The notes: a model not told the origin generated them from the sequence alone. Shown: positions 7,147-18,903, counted from the first letter of the stretch. The stretch is 64,000 nucleotides of DNA from Streptomyces sp. NBC_00249 (GCF_026342355.1 NZ_JAPEMV010000010.1:124001-188000); one strand, 5' to 3'. Numbers and translations: made by a program.

Positions 7147-8399
7147 CGGGACGGCAGCACCGCCGACACCTTGAACCCACCCTCGTCCGTCGGCCCCGAC
7201 ACGAACACCCCGCCGAGCCCGAGCACCCGCTCCCGCATCCCGACGAGCCCGTTGCCCCCGCTCGGCAGCCCGGGCCGGTCGACGTCCGCCCCGCAGGGAC
7301 CGTTCTGCACCTGCATGGCCACCTCCCCGTCCCGGTGCGCCAGCCGTACGACGACCCGCGCGCCGGGAGCGTGCTTGTGACAGTTGGTGAGCGCCTCCTG
7401 CACCACCCGGTACGCCGTCTGCTCCACGTCGGGGGCGTACGCGCCCCCCTCCCCCTGCACCACCATCTCCACGGACATCCCGGCCGCCCGGGACTGCCCC
7501 ACCAGCGCCTCCAGCTCATCGAGACAGGGCCCCTCCTCCAGGGCCCCGGCCCCCGCCGGCGCCACCGGCACGGCCACCGCCGCCGGCTTCGGGGAACCGG
7601 CCCGCAACACCCCGAGCATCTCCCGCAGCTCCGTCAGCGCCTGCCGACCCATGTCCCCGACCAGCGCCGCGTTCCTCGCCGCCTTCGCGGGATCCTTCAC
7701 CGCCACCGCCTCCAGGGCCGCCGCGTGCACCACCATCAGCGACACCCGGTGCGCCACGACGTCGTGCATCTCGCGCGCGATCCGCGTCCGCTCCTCCGTA
7801 CGGGCCCACTCGGCCCGCTCCTCGGCCCGGTCCGCGAGCAGCGACAGCTCCCGCTCCAGCGAGTCCGCCCGCTCCTGGAGGCTCTCCATCAGCCGCCGCC
7901 GCGCCCCCACGTACAGGCCGAGCAGGACGGGCGGCACGGTCAGCGCCACCGCCATGAAGACGGACAGCACCACCACGAGCGCGCCGTCGGCCTCGACGTC
8001 GCCCCGGGTGCGCAGGTACGTCACGACGAAGGTCCCGGCGAGGGACATCGAGCCCAGCGTCACGGTCACCCGGCGCGGCACCTCGCAGGAAGCGAGGGTG
8101 TACAGCCCGATCACCCCGAGCAGGAAGCCCATCATGGCCGGGGTGACGGCGATCCCGACGAGCACGACCGCGACGGGCGAGCGCCGCCGCAGCACGAGCA
8201 CGGACCCCACCACGACCCCGAACAGCACTCCGAGCCCGGCCGGGATCCCGGCCTCCCGGGCGAAGGGCACCCCTTCCAGCCCGCACTCGGCGGCGGACAC
8301 CACGCCGAGCCCCACGTCCAGGACGGCCCCCCGCCGCCGCTCCCACCACCAGGGCCCGTCCCGCCCCACCCCGCCGCGCTCTTCCCCCGTACTGGTCAT
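7143..8399 (-). CDS. two-component sensor histidine kinase (NarL/LuxR-partner type)
   Basis: The roughly 418-residue membrane kinase has about five N-terminal transmembrane segments (for example GVLFGVVVGSVLVL and GALVVVLSVFMAVALTVPPVLLGLYVG). The HisKA_3 motif EERTRIAREMHDVVAHRVS contains the phospho-accepting His. The HATPase region has VVQEALTNCHKHAPG and GGNGLVGMRERV. Kinases of this class pair with LuxR-type response regulators, but none is adjacent, so it looks like an orphan. ATG at 8399 (MTSTGEE) is preferred over an upstream in-frame codon at 8486 because the intervening residues are Pro/Arg-rich and atypical. The signal is unknown. Confidence 0.85.
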   Translation of the reverse strand: MTSTGEERGGVGRDGPWWWERRRGAVLDVGLGVVSAAECGLEGVPFAREAGIPAGLGVLFGVVVGSVLVLRRRSPVAVVLVGIAVTPAMMGFLLGVIGLYTLASCEVPRRVTVTLGSMSLAGTFVVTYLRTRGDVEADGALVVVLSVFMAVALTVPPVLLGLYVGARRRLMESLQERADSLERELSLLADRAEERAEWARTEERTRIAREMHDVVAHRVSLMVVHAAALEAVAVKDPAKAARNAALVGDMGRQALTELREMLGVLRAGSPKPAAVAVPVAPAGAGALEEGPCLDELEALVGQSRAAGMSVEMVVQGEGGAYAPDVEQTAYRVVQEALTNCHKHAPGARVVVRLAHRDGEVAMQVQNGPCGADVDRPGLPSGGNGLVGMRERVLGLGGVFVSGPTDEGGFKVSAVLPSR

Positions 8400-8545
8400 G
8401 CCGCCCAGCGTACGGGCGGGTCCCGTCCGGTCCCCGGGAATACCCGGCCGCGAGTACCGTCGCGAGGAGGGCAGGTGGTACGGCATAGTTAGGGATGGCC
8501 TGCTTGATCGACCAGCCAGAATGTCCGATCAGGCGGGAATTGCCA

Positions 8546-8617
8546 TCCCCTGTGGTGTAATTGGCAGCACTGAGGCTTTTGGTGCCTTATGTTCGGGTTC
8601 GAGTCCTGACAGGGGAG
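8546..8617 (+). tRNA. tRNA-Gln(TTG)
   Basis: The cloverleaf folds cleanly. The acceptor stem TCCCCTG (8546-8552) pairs with CAGGGGA (8610-8616). The anticodon stem GAGGC/GCCTT encloses the loop TTTTGGT with anticodon TTG at 8579-8581. The T arm TCGGG-TTCGAGT-CCTGA is standard. CCA is not encoded. It reads Gln CAA codons, which are rare in this GC-rich genome. Confidence 0.95.
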
Positions 8618-8726
8618 CTCACCACATCCGGGTCCTGACCTTCACGGTCGGGACCCGCGTTCGTTGGGGGGTACCGGCCCCCCGCTATCCTTCACGGGTC
8701 CACCCCCGAAGCCGAAGGGCACACCC

Positions 8727-10175
8727 GTGAGCGCAACCCGCCCGGCAGCCGTCGTCGTACTCGCAGCGGGTGAAGGCACCCGCATGAAGTCGGCCACTCC
8801 CAAGGTTCTGCACGAGATCTGCGGGCGTTCGCTCGTCGGTCACGTGGTCGCGGCCTCCCGTGAGCTGGACCCGGCCGACCTCGTGGTCGTCGTGGGCCAC
8901 GCCCGCGAGCTGGTGACCGCGCACCTCGCCGGGATCGACGCCGGCGTCCGCACCGCCGTCCAGTACGAGCAGAACGGCACCGGGCACGCCGTCCGCATGG
9001 CCCTCGAGGAGCTCGGCGGGCAGATCTCCGGCACCGTGGTCGTCGTCTGCGGCGACACCCCGCTGCTGACGGGCGAGACCCTCGCGCAGCTCACCGCGAC
9101 GCACGAGGCCGACGGCAACGCCGTCACCGTGCTGACCGCCGAGGTCCCGGACTCGACCGGCTACGGCCGCATCGTCCGCGACGCGGCCACCGGCGCCGTG
9201 ACCGCGATCGTCGAACACAAGGACGCCACCGACGCCCAGCGCGCCATCCGGGAGATCAACTCCGGTGTCTTCGCCTTCGACGGGGCCCTGCTGAGCGACG
9301 CGCTCGGCAAGGTGCGTACGGACAACAGCCAGGGCGAGGAGTACCTCACGGACGTGCTCGGCATCCTGCGCGAGGCGGGCCACCGCGTCGGCGCGGCCGT
9401 CGGCGCGGACCACCGCCAGATCCTCGGCATCAACAACCGCGTGCAGCTCGCGGAGGCCCGCGCCCTGCTGAACGCGCGCCTGCTGGAGCGGGCGATGCTC
9501 GCGGGCGTGACGGTCGTGGACCCGGCCGGCACCTTCGTGGACGTGACGGTGACCTTCGGCCAGGACGCCGTGGTGCACCCGGGCACGCAGCTGCTCGGCG
9601 CCACCCACATCGGCGAGGGCGCCGAGGTCGGCCCGAACACCCGCCTCAAGGACACCCGGGTGGGCGCACGGGCCCGCGTGGACAACACGGTCGCCGACAG
9701 CGCCGTGATCGGCGAGCAGGCGTCGGTGGGTCCCTTCGCGTACCTGCGTCCGGGCACGAACCTGGGCCTGAAGGCCAAGGCCGGCACGTACGTGGAGATG
9801 AAGAACGCGACGATCGGCGAGGGCACCAAGGTCCCCCACCTGTCGTACGTGGGCGACGCGACGATCGGCGAGTACACGAACATCGGCGCGGCCAGCGTGT
9901 TCGTGAACTACGACGGCGAGCACAAGCACCACACCACGGTCGGCTCACACTGCAAGACGGGCTCCGACAACATGTTTGTGGCGCCCGTCACCATCGGGGA
10001 CGGCGCCTACACGGCCGCCGGCTCCGTGATCACCAAGGACGTGCCGCCCGGCGCCCTGGCCGTGGCCCGTGGCCAGCAGCGGAATATCGAGGGCTGGGTG
10101 GCCCGCAAGCGCCCCGGCAGCGCGGCCGCGAACGCCGCCCAGTCGTCGGCGGAAGAGGACTCCGGCCGCCGTTGA
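8727..10175 (+). CDS. glmU: bifunctional UDP-N-acetylglucosamine pyrophosphorylase / glucosamine-1-phosphate N-acetyltransferase
   Basis: The 482-residue enzyme makes UDP-GlcNAc for peptidoglycan. It acetylates glucosamine-1-phosphate and then uridylylates it. The N-terminal nucleotidyltransferase half shows VVLAAGEGTRMKSATPKVLH (the GxGTRM nucleotide loop) and YEQNGTGHAV. The C-terminal half is a left-handed beta-helix (hexapeptide repeats) with KAGTYVEMKNATIG, LSYVGDATIGEYTNIGA and NYDGEHKHHT, the acetyltransferase active site. GTG at 8727 is chosen: it begins the conserved domain, and upstream residues are Pro-rich and unsupported. It is cytoplasmic and is followed by prs and rplY in the usual actinobacterial order. 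Confidence 0.97.
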   Translation: MSATRPAAVVVLAAGEGTRMKSATPKVLHEICGRSLVGHVVAASRELDPADLVVVVGHARELVTAHLAGIDAGVRTAVQYEQNGTGHAVRMALEELGGQISGTVVVVCGDTPLLTGETLAQLTATHEADGNAVTVLTAEVPDSTGYGRIVRDAATGAVTAIVEHKDATDAQRAIREINSGVFAFDGALLSDALGKVRTDNSQGEEYLTDVLGILREAGHRVGAAVGADHRQILGINNRVQLAEARALLNARLLERAMLAGVTVVDPAGTFVDVTVTFGQDAVVHPGTQLLGATHIGEGAEVGPNTRLKDTRVGARARVDNTVADSAVIGEQASVGPFAYLRPGTNLGLKAKAGTYVEMKNATIGEGTKVPHLSYVGDATIGEYTNIGAASVFVNYDGEHKHHTTVGSHCKTGSDNMFVAPVTIGDGAYTAAGSVITKDVPPGALAVARGQQRNIEGWVARKRPGSAAANAAQSSAEEDSGRR

Positions 10176-10309
10176 GGTGAACTGACCGGAAACAGGTACG
10201 CCCGGGACGGCGTACCGTGATAGGTGCACGCAATTCGGCTGGCTCACCGTGTGCGGGACGGACGCACACGGGGGCGAGCAGCTTTCCACACGTCTGAGGA
10301 GACAGTGCT

Positions 10310-11287
10310 GTGACCGGGATCAAGACGACCGGCGAGAAGAAGCTGATGCTCTTCTCCGGCCGCGCCCACCCCGAGCTGGCCGAGGAGGTCGCGCACCAGC
10401 TCGGTGTCGGCCTCGTGCCGACCAAGGCTTTCGACTTCGCGAACGGCGAGATCTACGTCCGTTTCCAGGAGTCGGCTCGTGGCGCGGACTGCTTCCTGAT
10501 CCAGAGCCACACGGCTCCGATCAACAAGTGGATCATGGAGCAGCTGATCATGATCGACGCGCTGAAGCGCGCGTCGGCACGCTCCATCACCGTGATCGTC
10601 CCGTCCTACGGGTACGCCCGTCAGGACAAGAAGCACAAGGGCCGCGAGCCGATCTCGGCCCGTCTGGTCGCGGACCTGCTGAAGACCGCGGGTGCGGACC
10701 GCATCCTCACGGTCGACCTGCACACCGACCAGATCCAGGGCTTCTTCGACGGCCCCGTGGACCACCTCTCGGCCCTGCCGGTCCTCGCGGACTACGTCGG
10801 CGCCAAGGTGGACCGCAGCAAGCTGACGATCGTCTCCCCGGACGCCGGCCGCGTGCGCGTGGCCGACCGCTGGTGCGACCGTCTGGACGCGCCGCTGGCC
10901 ATCGTGCACAAGCGCCGTGACAAGGACGTCGCCAACCAGGTGACCGTCCACGAGGTCGTCGGCGAGGTCAAGGGCCGCGTCTGCGTCCTGGTCGACGACA
11001 TGATCGACACCGGCGGCACCATCTGCGCCGCGGCCGACGCGCTGTTCGCGCACGGTGCCGAGGACGTCATCGTGACGGCCACGCACGGCATCCTGTCGGG
11101 CCCGGCCGCCGACCGCCTGAAGAACTCGAAGGTCAGCGAGTTCATCTTCACGAACACCCTCCCGGACCCCTCCGACCTGGAGCTCGACAAGATCACGGTC
11201 CTGTCGATCGCCCCGATGGTGGCGCGCGCGGTGCGTGAGGTCTTCGAGGACGGCTCGGTGACCAGCCTGTTCGAGGAGCAGCAGTAA
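10310..11287 (+). CDS. prs: ribose-phosphate pyrophosphokinase (PRPP synthetase)
   Basis: The 325-residue enzyme transfers pyrophosphate from ATP to ribose-5-phosphate, giving PRPP for nucleotide, His and Trp synthesis. Visible motifs are FANGEIYVRFQESARG, the ATP-binding YGYARQDKKHKGREPI, and the PRPP-binding loop VLVDDMIDTGGTI. GTG at 10310 has GAGGAG just upstream. The length is normal for the family. It sits between glmU and rplY on the same strand, with a 134-base gap before it that may hold its own promoter. Confidence 0.97.
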   Translation: MTGIKTTGEKKLMLFSGRAHPELAEEVAHQLGVGLVPTKAFDFANGEIYVRFQESARGADCFLIQSHTAPINKWIMEQLIMIDALKRASARSITVIVPSYGYARQDKKHKGREPISARLVADLLKTAGADRILTVDLHTDQIQGFFDGPVDHLSALPVLADYVGAKVDRSKLTIVSPDAGRVRVADRWCDRLDAPLAIVHKRRDKDVANQVTVHEVVGEVKGRVCVLVDDMIDTGGTICAAADALFAHGAEDVIVTATHGILSGPAADRLKNSKVSEFIFTNTLPDPSDLELDKITVLSIAPMVARAVREVFEDGSVTSLFEEQQ

Positions 11288-11315
11288 GGGCCCTGGTGGT
11301 CCCGCTGTAGATCTT

Positions 11316-11344
11316 TTTGGTTCGGCCTCCCCCGCCGGGTACAC
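11316..11344 (+). promoter_or_regulatory. candidate sigma-70-type promoter of rplY
   Basis: TTGGTT at 11316-11321 and TACACT at 11339-11344 are separated by 17 bases. They would start transcription about 125 bases before rplY, leaving a long leader. Confidence 0.5.
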
Positions 11345-11477
11345 TCCATGAGTTGCTCGGCGAGGGAGGCCGTACCTGTTTTCCGGTACGGATGCTCCGT
11401 TATCGACGCGCTCTTCGTAGCAGGCCGTTCCGGCCGGGTGACTGTCGTCCATTTCCGTCACCCCACGAGGAGTGAGC

Positions 11478-12053
11478 ATGTCCGAGATCAAGCTTGCCGC
11501 CCAGACCCGCACGGACTTCGGCAAGGGCTCCGCCCGTCAGGCCCGTCGTGACGCCCTGACCCCCGCGGTCATCTACGGCCACGGCACGGACCCGAAGCAC
11601 GTCAACGTCGACGCCCACGCCCTGCAGCTGGCGCTCCGCACCCCGAACGTCCTGATCTCCCTGGACATCAAGGACGGCGGCACCGAGCTGGTCATCCCGA
11701 AGGCCGTGCAGAAGCACCCGCTGAAGCGCACGATCTCCCACGTCGACTTCCTGATCGTCAAGAAGGGCGAGAAGGTCACCGTCGACGTCGCGATCGTCAC
11801 CGAGGGCGACCTGGCCGCCGGCGGCAACATGCTGGAGACCCTCCAGAACACCATCTCCGTCGAGGCCGAGGCCACCCACATCCCGACCGAGGTCACCGTC
11901 TCCATCGCGGGCCTCGAGGCCGGCGCCACCATCCACGCCAAGGACCTGGTCCTGCCGGCCGGCACCACGCTGGCCGTCGACGGTGACATCGCCGTCCTGC
12001 AGGTCATCGGCGCGCAGGCCGAGGAGCCGGCCGCCGAGGGCACCGAGGCCTGA
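11478..12053 (+). CDS. rplY: 50S ribosomal protein L25 / general stress protein Ctc
   Basis: The 191-residue protein of the Ctc type binds 5S rRNA. It has the L25 N-terminal domain (TRTDFGKGSARQARRDALTPAVIYGHG) and the longer TL5/Ctc C-terminal beta domain (VTVDVAIVTEGDLAAGGNMLETLQNTISVEAEATHIP). ATG at 11478 is preferred over the overlapping GTG at 11472 because AGGAG at 11468-11472 is correctly spaced for it. The C-terminal tail is acidic and Ala-rich. pth follows, as in most actinobacteria, but a hairpin lies between them. Confidence 0.95.
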   Translation: MSEIKLAAQTRTDFGKGSARQARRDALTPAVIYGHGTDPKHVNVDAHALQLALRTPNVLISLDIKDGGTELVIPKAVQKHPLKRTISHVDFLIVKKGEKVTVDVAIVTEGDLAAGGNMLETLQNTISVEAEATHIPTEVTVSIAGLEAGATIHAKDLVLPAGTTLAVDGDIAVLQVIGAQAEEPAAEGTEA

Positions 12054-12083
12054 GCCTCACCCCTCACCTTCAGCACTTGCTGA

Positions 12084-12124
12084 ACGACCGCCGTCCGGCT
12101 CCACTGGAGCGGGACGGCGGTCGT
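12084..12124 (+). terminator. hairpin between rplY and pth
   Basis: ACGACCGCCGTCC and GGACGGCGGTCGT form a 13-bp stem just after rplY. It ends only about 10 bases before the pth ribosome-binding site, so it may attenuate or end rplY transcription. Confidence 0.65.
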
Positions 12125-12144
12125 CTTCGTATAAGGAGCTTTTG

Positions 12145-12735
12145 ATGTCGGACGACGCGGCGCCCTGGCTGATCGTGGGCCTGGGGAACCCGGGAGCGGA
12201 GTACGCGGGCAACCGCCACAACATCGGCTTCATGGTGGCCGACCTGCTGGCCGAGCGGATCGGCGGCAAGTTCAAGGCGCACAAGGCGCGGGCGCAGGTG
12301 CTGGAGGGCCGCATGGGCCCGCCGGGGCCGGCGAACCGGCGGGTGGTGCTGGCGAAGCCGATGTCGTTCATGAACCTGTCGGGCGGGCCGGTGACGGCGC
12401 TGCGCGACTTCTACAAGGTTCCGCTGGAGCGGATCGTCGCGGTCCACGACGAGCTGGACATCGACTACCCGACGCTGCGGCTGAAGCTGGGCGGCGGGGA
12501 CAACGGGCACAACGGCCTGAAGTCGATGACCAAGGCGATGGGCCCCGACTACCACCGGGTGCGGTGCGGGATCGGCCGTCCGCCGGGCCGGATGCAGGTC
12601 GCGGACTTCGTCCTGAAGGACTTCTCCTCCACGGAGCGCAAGGAGCTGGACTGGTTCGTGGACCGGTCGGCGGACGCGGTGGAGTGTCTGGTCCAGGAGG
12701 GCCTGGAGCGCGCCCAGTCCACGTACAACTCCTGA
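12145..12735 (+). CDS. pth: peptidyl-tRNA hydrolase
   Basis: The 196-residue cytoplasmic enzyme releases tRNA from prematurely dropped peptidyl-tRNA. Signatures are IVGLGNPGAEYAGNRHNIGF with the catalytic His, KPMSFMNLSG, the HDELD loop with the active-site Asp, and GGGDNGHNGLKS. ATG at 12145 follows AAGGAG at 12133-12138. The length is typical. A strong hairpin ends the unit. Confidence 0.97.
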   Translation: MSDDAAPWLIVGLGNPGAEYAGNRHNIGFMVADLLAERIGGKFKAHKARAQVLEGRMGPPGPANRRVVLAKPMSFMNLSGGPVTALRDFYKVPLERIVAVHDELDIDYPTLRLKLGGGDNGHNGLKSMTKAMGPDYHRVRCGIGRPPGRMQVADFVLKDFSSTERKELDWFVDRSADAVECLVQEGLERAQSTYNS

Positions 12736-12742
12736 TCGACGG

Positions 12743-12778
12743 CGAAGCCCCCCGCACCGGCCGGTGCGGGGGGCTTCG
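12743..12778 (+). terminator. terminator after pth
   Basis: CGAAGCCCCCCGCACCGG pairs perfectly with the following CCGGTGCGGGGGGCTTCG. It lies between convergent pth and ppc and could serve both strands. Confidence 0.9.
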
Positions 12779-12801
12779 TCGCGTACGGGGTACGGGGCCG
12801 G

Positions 12802-15573
<2,772 letters not shown>

Positions 15574-15784
15574 AGGTGCGGCTCCTTGCAGTGTTCGAGC
15601 GCTACTGGGCGGTGGGCTCCCGGCTACGCGCGGCGGTGCCGCTCCTGTGTGCGCAGCCCGGGCTGCCCGTGCGGACCGCGCTGTCCGACGACACCAGGAT
15701 AGGTGTCGTGTGCCAGTGCCCTGGCAGAGCGCCCCCTCGTGGGCCCGGCGCGGGTGGCGCGGCGGGGGTGCGGGCGTGCTCCTC

Positions 15785-15842
15785 TTGCCGCGTGCGGCAG
15801 CTTTGCCATACTTACGATGCCGTAGGTTACGGATCCGTAGGG
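15785..15842 (+). promoter_or_regulatory. duplicated palindromic operator upstream of the desaturase
   Basis: Two adjacent 15-base repeats (15812-15826 and 15827-15841) each contain a dyad: TACGATGCCGTA and TACGGATCCGTA. A possible promoter, TTGCCG (15785-15790) and CATACT (15807-15812), overlaps the first site, so a bound protein would block transcription. The TetR gene translationally coupled to the desaturase is the obvious candidate. Confidence 0.6.
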
Positions 15843-15890
15843 TCCGTGTGCCTGGGCACCTGCCGGCTTCTCACCCCCAGGGGAATCCCC

Positions 15891-16880
15891 ATGACCATCA
15901 GTCCCGATCTGATCGAGGACGCTTCGGCGCCCTCTTCCGGTGATTCAGCGTCCGAGCCGTCCGCGACGCGCGGCGGCGAGCAGAAGCGGTCCGTCGAGCA
16001 GATCGCGCTGCTGCTCTTCATCACCGCGCCGTTCCTGGCCTTGCTGGCGGCGATCCCGCTGGCCTGGGGCTGGGGGGTGAGCTGGCTCGATGTGGGCCTG
16101 ATGGTGTTCATGTACTTCCTGGCCTGCCACGGCATCACCATCGGCTTCCACCGTTACTTCACGCACGGTTCGTTCAAGGCGAAGCGGCCGCTGCGGATCG
16201 CGCTGGCGATCATGGGGTCGATGGCGGTGGAGGGTCCCCTGGTGCGCTGGGTGGCGGACCACCGCAAGCACCACAAGTACTCGGACCACGAGGGCGACCC
16301 GCATTCGCCGTGGCGGTTCGGCGAGACGGTGCCGGCGCTGATGAAGGGCCTGTGGTGGGCGCACATCGGCTGGCTCTTCGACGAGGAGCAGACCGATCAG
16401 CAGAAGTACGCGCCGGACCTGATCAAGGACCCGGCGATCCGCCGGATCTCGCGTGACTTCGTGTTCTGGACGATGTTCTCGCTGGCGATCCCGCCGCTGG
16501 TCGGCGGTCTGGTGACGATGTCGTGGTGGGGGGCGTTCACGGCCTTCTTCTGGGGCTCGCTGGTGCGGGTGGCGCTGCTGCACCACGTGACGTGGTCGAT
16601 CAACTCGATCTGTCACGCGGTGGGCAAGCGTCCGTTCAAGTCCCGGGACCGCAGTGGCAACGTGTGGTGGCTGGCGGTGCTGTCGTGCGGGGAGTCCTGG
16701 CACAACCTGCACCACGCGGACCCGACGTCGGCGCGGCACGGTGTGCTGCGCGGCCAGGTCGATTCGAGTGCGCGGCTGATCCGCTGGTTCGAGCGGCTGG
16801 GGTGGGCCTCGGACGTGCGGTGGCCGTCGCAGGAGCGCATCGACGCCCGGCGCAAGGAAAAGACCTCGAACGCGGCATGA
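15891..16880 (+). CDS. membrane acyl-CoA delta-9-type fatty acid desaturase
   Basis: The 329-residue integral membrane di-iron desaturase shows the three histidine boxes HRYFTH, HRKHHKY and HNLHH, plus hydrophobic spans such as IALLLFITAPFLALLAAIPLAWGW. The family introduces a cis double bond into acyl-CoA, usually delta-9, to adjust membrane fluidity. ATG at 15891 follows AGGGGA. The stop overlaps the start of a TetR regulator in ATGA fashion, so the two are co-translated. The paired dyads upstream suggest repression by that regulator in response to acyl-CoA; that is inference. Confidence 0.92.
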   Translation: MTISPDLIEDASAPSSGDSASEPSATRGGEQKRSVEQIALLLFITAPFLALLAAIPLAWGWGVSWLDVGLMVFMYFLACHGITIGFHRYFTHGSFKAKRPLRIALAIMGSMAVEGPLVRWVADHRKHHKYSDHEGDPHSPWRFGETVPALMKGLWWAHIGWLFDEEQTDQQKYAPDLIKDPAIRRISRDFVFWTMFSLAIPPLVGGLVTMSWWGAFTAFFWGSLVRVALLHHVTWSINSICHAVGKRPFKSRDRSGNVWWLAVLSCGESWHNLHHADPTSARHGVLRGQVDSSARLIRWFERLGWASDVRWPSQERIDARRKEKTSNAA

Positions 16881-17551
16881 TGGGGGACGTGGGAAACGAC
16901 GGCAGCAGTTCCAGCAGCGACAAGCCCAGGCGAGGTCGCCGGGTCCGGATGACGGGCGCCGAGCGGCGTCAGCAACTGCTGGACATCGGCCGCGCCCTGT
17001 TCGCCGAGAAGGGCTTCGAGGGCACGTCGGTGGAGGAGATCGCGGCGAAGGCCGGGGTGTCCAAGCCGGTGGTGTACGAGCACTTCGGGGGCAAGGAGGG
17101 CCTGTACGCGGTCGTCGTGGACCGGGAGATGCGCCAGCTGCTGGACGGGGTGACCGGTGCGTTGACGGCGGGGCATCCGCGGGAGCTGCTGGAGCAGGCG
17201 GCGTTCGCGCTGCTGGACTACATCGAGAACTACACGGACGGTTTCCGGATCCTGGTCCGGGATTCTCCGGTGGCGCAGTCGACGGGTACGTTCGCCTCGC
17301 TGATCAGTGACATCGCCACGCAGGTGGAGGACATCCTCGGCCTGGAGTTCAAGGCCCGGGGCTTCGACCCGAAGCTGGCGCCGCTGTACGCGCAGGCGCT
17401 GGTCGGGATGGTGGCGCTGACGGGTCAGTGGTGGCTGGAGACGCGGCAGCCGAAGAAGGCCGAGGTGGCCGCGCACCTGGTGAACCTGTCCTGGCACGGG
17501 CTGGAGAACCTGGAAGCCAAGCCCAGGCTGGTGGGCCACCGCAAGAACTGA
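16877..17551 (+). CDS. TetR family regulator coupled to the desaturase
   Basis: The roughly 224-residue protein has the TetR helix-turn-helix at residues about 25-75: RRQQLLDIGRALFAEKGFEGTSVEEIAAKAGVSKPVVYEHFGGKEGL. A TetR-type ligand domain follows (ALVGMVALTGQWWLE). ATG at 16877 overlaps the desaturase stop. Several in-frame starts follow, so the true N terminus may be shorter. By position it likely controls desaturase expression through the duplicated dyads at 15812-15841; the effector may be a fatty acyl-CoA. Confidence 0.9.
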   Translation: MMGDVGNDGSSSSSDKPRRGRRVRMTGAERRQQLLDIGRALFAEKGFEGTSVEEIAAKAGVSKPVVYEHFGGKEGLYAVVVDREMRQLLDGVTGALTAGHPRELLEQAAFALLDYIENYTDGFRILVRDSPVAQSTGTFASLISDIATQVEDILGLEFKARGFDPKLAPLYAQALVGMVALTGQWWLETRQPKKAEVAAHLVNLSWHGLENLEAKPRLVGHRKN

Positions 17552-17587
17552 GCGGGCCGCCGCCCCCTTGCCCGGGCGGGTCCGCAC

Positions 17588-17633
17588 GCGACGGCGCCCC
17601 GTCACCGGTGATCCGGTGGCGGGGCGCCGTCGC
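17588..17633. terminator. bidirectional terminator
   Basis: A stem of about 20 bp (GCGACGGCGCCCCG.. with ..CGGGGCGCCGTCGC) lies between the convergent tetR and VOC genes and would terminate both. Confidence 0.85.
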
Positions 17634-17662
17634 GTCGTGCCGTGGTGCCGCGGGTTGCCGCG

Positions 17663-18034
17663 TCAGGCCTGGGGGTCGTGGGGTTCGAGGAACTCCAGCC
17701 GGTTGCCGACGGGGTCCTGGGAGTAGAAGCGGCGGTGGCCCGGGAGGTTGTCGTCCCAGACGACCTCGGCGCCCCGTTCCCGGAGTCTGCTCGCGTACGC
17801 CTCGATGCCGGTCACCCGCAGGCCGGGGTGTGCCTTGCGGGCCGGCCGGAAGTCCTCTTCCACCCCCAGGTGCAGCTGCACGGGTCCGGCGGCGAACCAG
17901 CAGCCGCCGCGGGCGGCGAGGACGGGGGGTTTGGAGAGCTCCGTCATGCCCAGGACGTCCCTGTAGTAGGCGCGCAGCTCGTCCTCCGAGCCGGGGGGCG
18001 CGGCGAGTTGCACGTGGTCGACGGCGGTCAGCAA
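17663..18034 (-). CDS. VOC (glyoxalase/bleomycin-resistance) family protein
   Basis: The 123-residue single-domain vicinal-oxygen-chelate protein has VDHVQLAAPPGSEDELRAYYRDVLGM at the N terminus and FYSQDPVGNRLEFLEP at the C terminus, supplying the metal-site His and Glu positions. I choose TTG at 18034 because a perfect AAGGAGG lies 7 bases before it, inside the 3' end of the upstream methyltransferase gene. No other start fits as well. The reaction is unknown; family members include lyases, dioxygenases and antibiotic-binding proteins. Confidence 0.85.
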   Translation of the reverse strand: MLTAVDHVQLAAPPGSEDELRAYYRDVLGMTELSKPPVLAARGGCWFAAGPVQLHLGVEEDFRPARKAHPGLRVTGIEAYASRLRERGAEVVWDDNLPGHRRFYSQDPVGNRLEFLEPHDPQA

Positions 18035-18036
18035 GG

Positions 18037-18903
18037 TCAGGCCTCCTTGCGGGCGACGGTGAAGATGCGGCGGAAGGGGAAGACGGTGCCGCGCGGGCCG
18101 GGCGGGTAGGCCGTGCGCAGCTGTTCGCGGTATTCGGCAAGGAAGGCCTCGACGGCTTCGCGGTCCTCGCCGAGGGCGGTGAGGACGGGGCGCAGGGCGG
18201 TGCCCTTGACCCAGTCGAGGACGGGGTCGGTTCCTTCGAGCAGCTGGTGGTAGGTGGTTTCCCAGACGTCGACGGCGCAGCCGAGCTCGGTGAACCGGGC
18301 GAGGTATTCGGCGGGTTCGAGGAGGTGGATGTAGCGGGCGCCGTGGCCGGCGAGCCGGGACCGCCACCTGGGGGTGTCGCAGAGTTCGGCGAGGAGCCGG
18401 TGGCTGGGGGCGCCGAAGTTGCCGGGGATCTGGAAGGCGAAGGTGCCGCCGGGGCGCAGTCCGTTGATCCAGGCGGCGAAGGAGCCGGGGTGGCTGGGGA
18501 CCCACTGGAGGGCGGCGTTGGAGACGATCAGGTCGTAGGTCTCCTCGGGGAGCCAGCTCCCCAGGTCGCCGTGGCGGAAGTCGAGGCTGCCGCCGCCGGG
18601 GGTGGGTCCGGCGTACTCGGCGGTGGCGCGGTGGAGCATCTCGGGGGAGAGGTCGAAGCCGGTGATGCGGGCGCCGGGCCAGCGGTCGGCGAGGAGCGCG
18701 GTGACGTTGCCGGGGCCGCAGCCGAGATCGGCGATGCGGGCGGGGGTGGTGGGGAGTTCGGGTATGCGGGTCAGCAGGTCGAGGAAGGGCCGGGTCCGGT
18801 GGCCGGCGTGCCGGAGGTACTGCTGGGGGTCCCAGGTGGGCGCGGAGGGGGTGGTGCCGTCCATTGCGGTGGGGCGCACGGCCGGTGCGGTATCGGAATG
18901 CAT
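18037..18903 (-). CDS. tam: trans-aconitate 2-methyltransferase-like SAM methyltransferase
   Basis: The 288-residue class I methyltransferase has motif I IADLGCGPGNVTALLADRWPG, followed by GFDLSPEML and SNAALQWVPSH, matching Tam. WDPQQYLRHAGHRTRPFLDLL at the N terminus is also characteristic. Tam methylates trans-aconitate, which would otherwise inhibit aconitase. ATG at 18903 has GGGAGG upstream. It is transcribed with the VOC gene and lies opposite a MarR regulator. Confidence 0.85.
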   Translation of the reverse strand: MHSDTAPAVRPTAMDGTTPSAPTWDPQQYLRHAGHRTRPFLDLLTRIPELPTTPARIADLGCGPGNVTALLADRWPGARITGFDLSPEMLHRATAEYAGPTPGGGSLDFRHGDLGSWLPEETYDLIVSNAALQWVPSHPGSFAAWINGLRPGGTFAFQIPGNFGAPSHRLLAELCDTPRWRSRLAGHGARYIHLLEPAEYLARFTELGCAVDVWETTYHQLLEGTDPVLDWVKGTALRPVLTALGEDREAVEAFLAEYREQLRTAYPPGPRGTVFPFRRIFTVARKEA

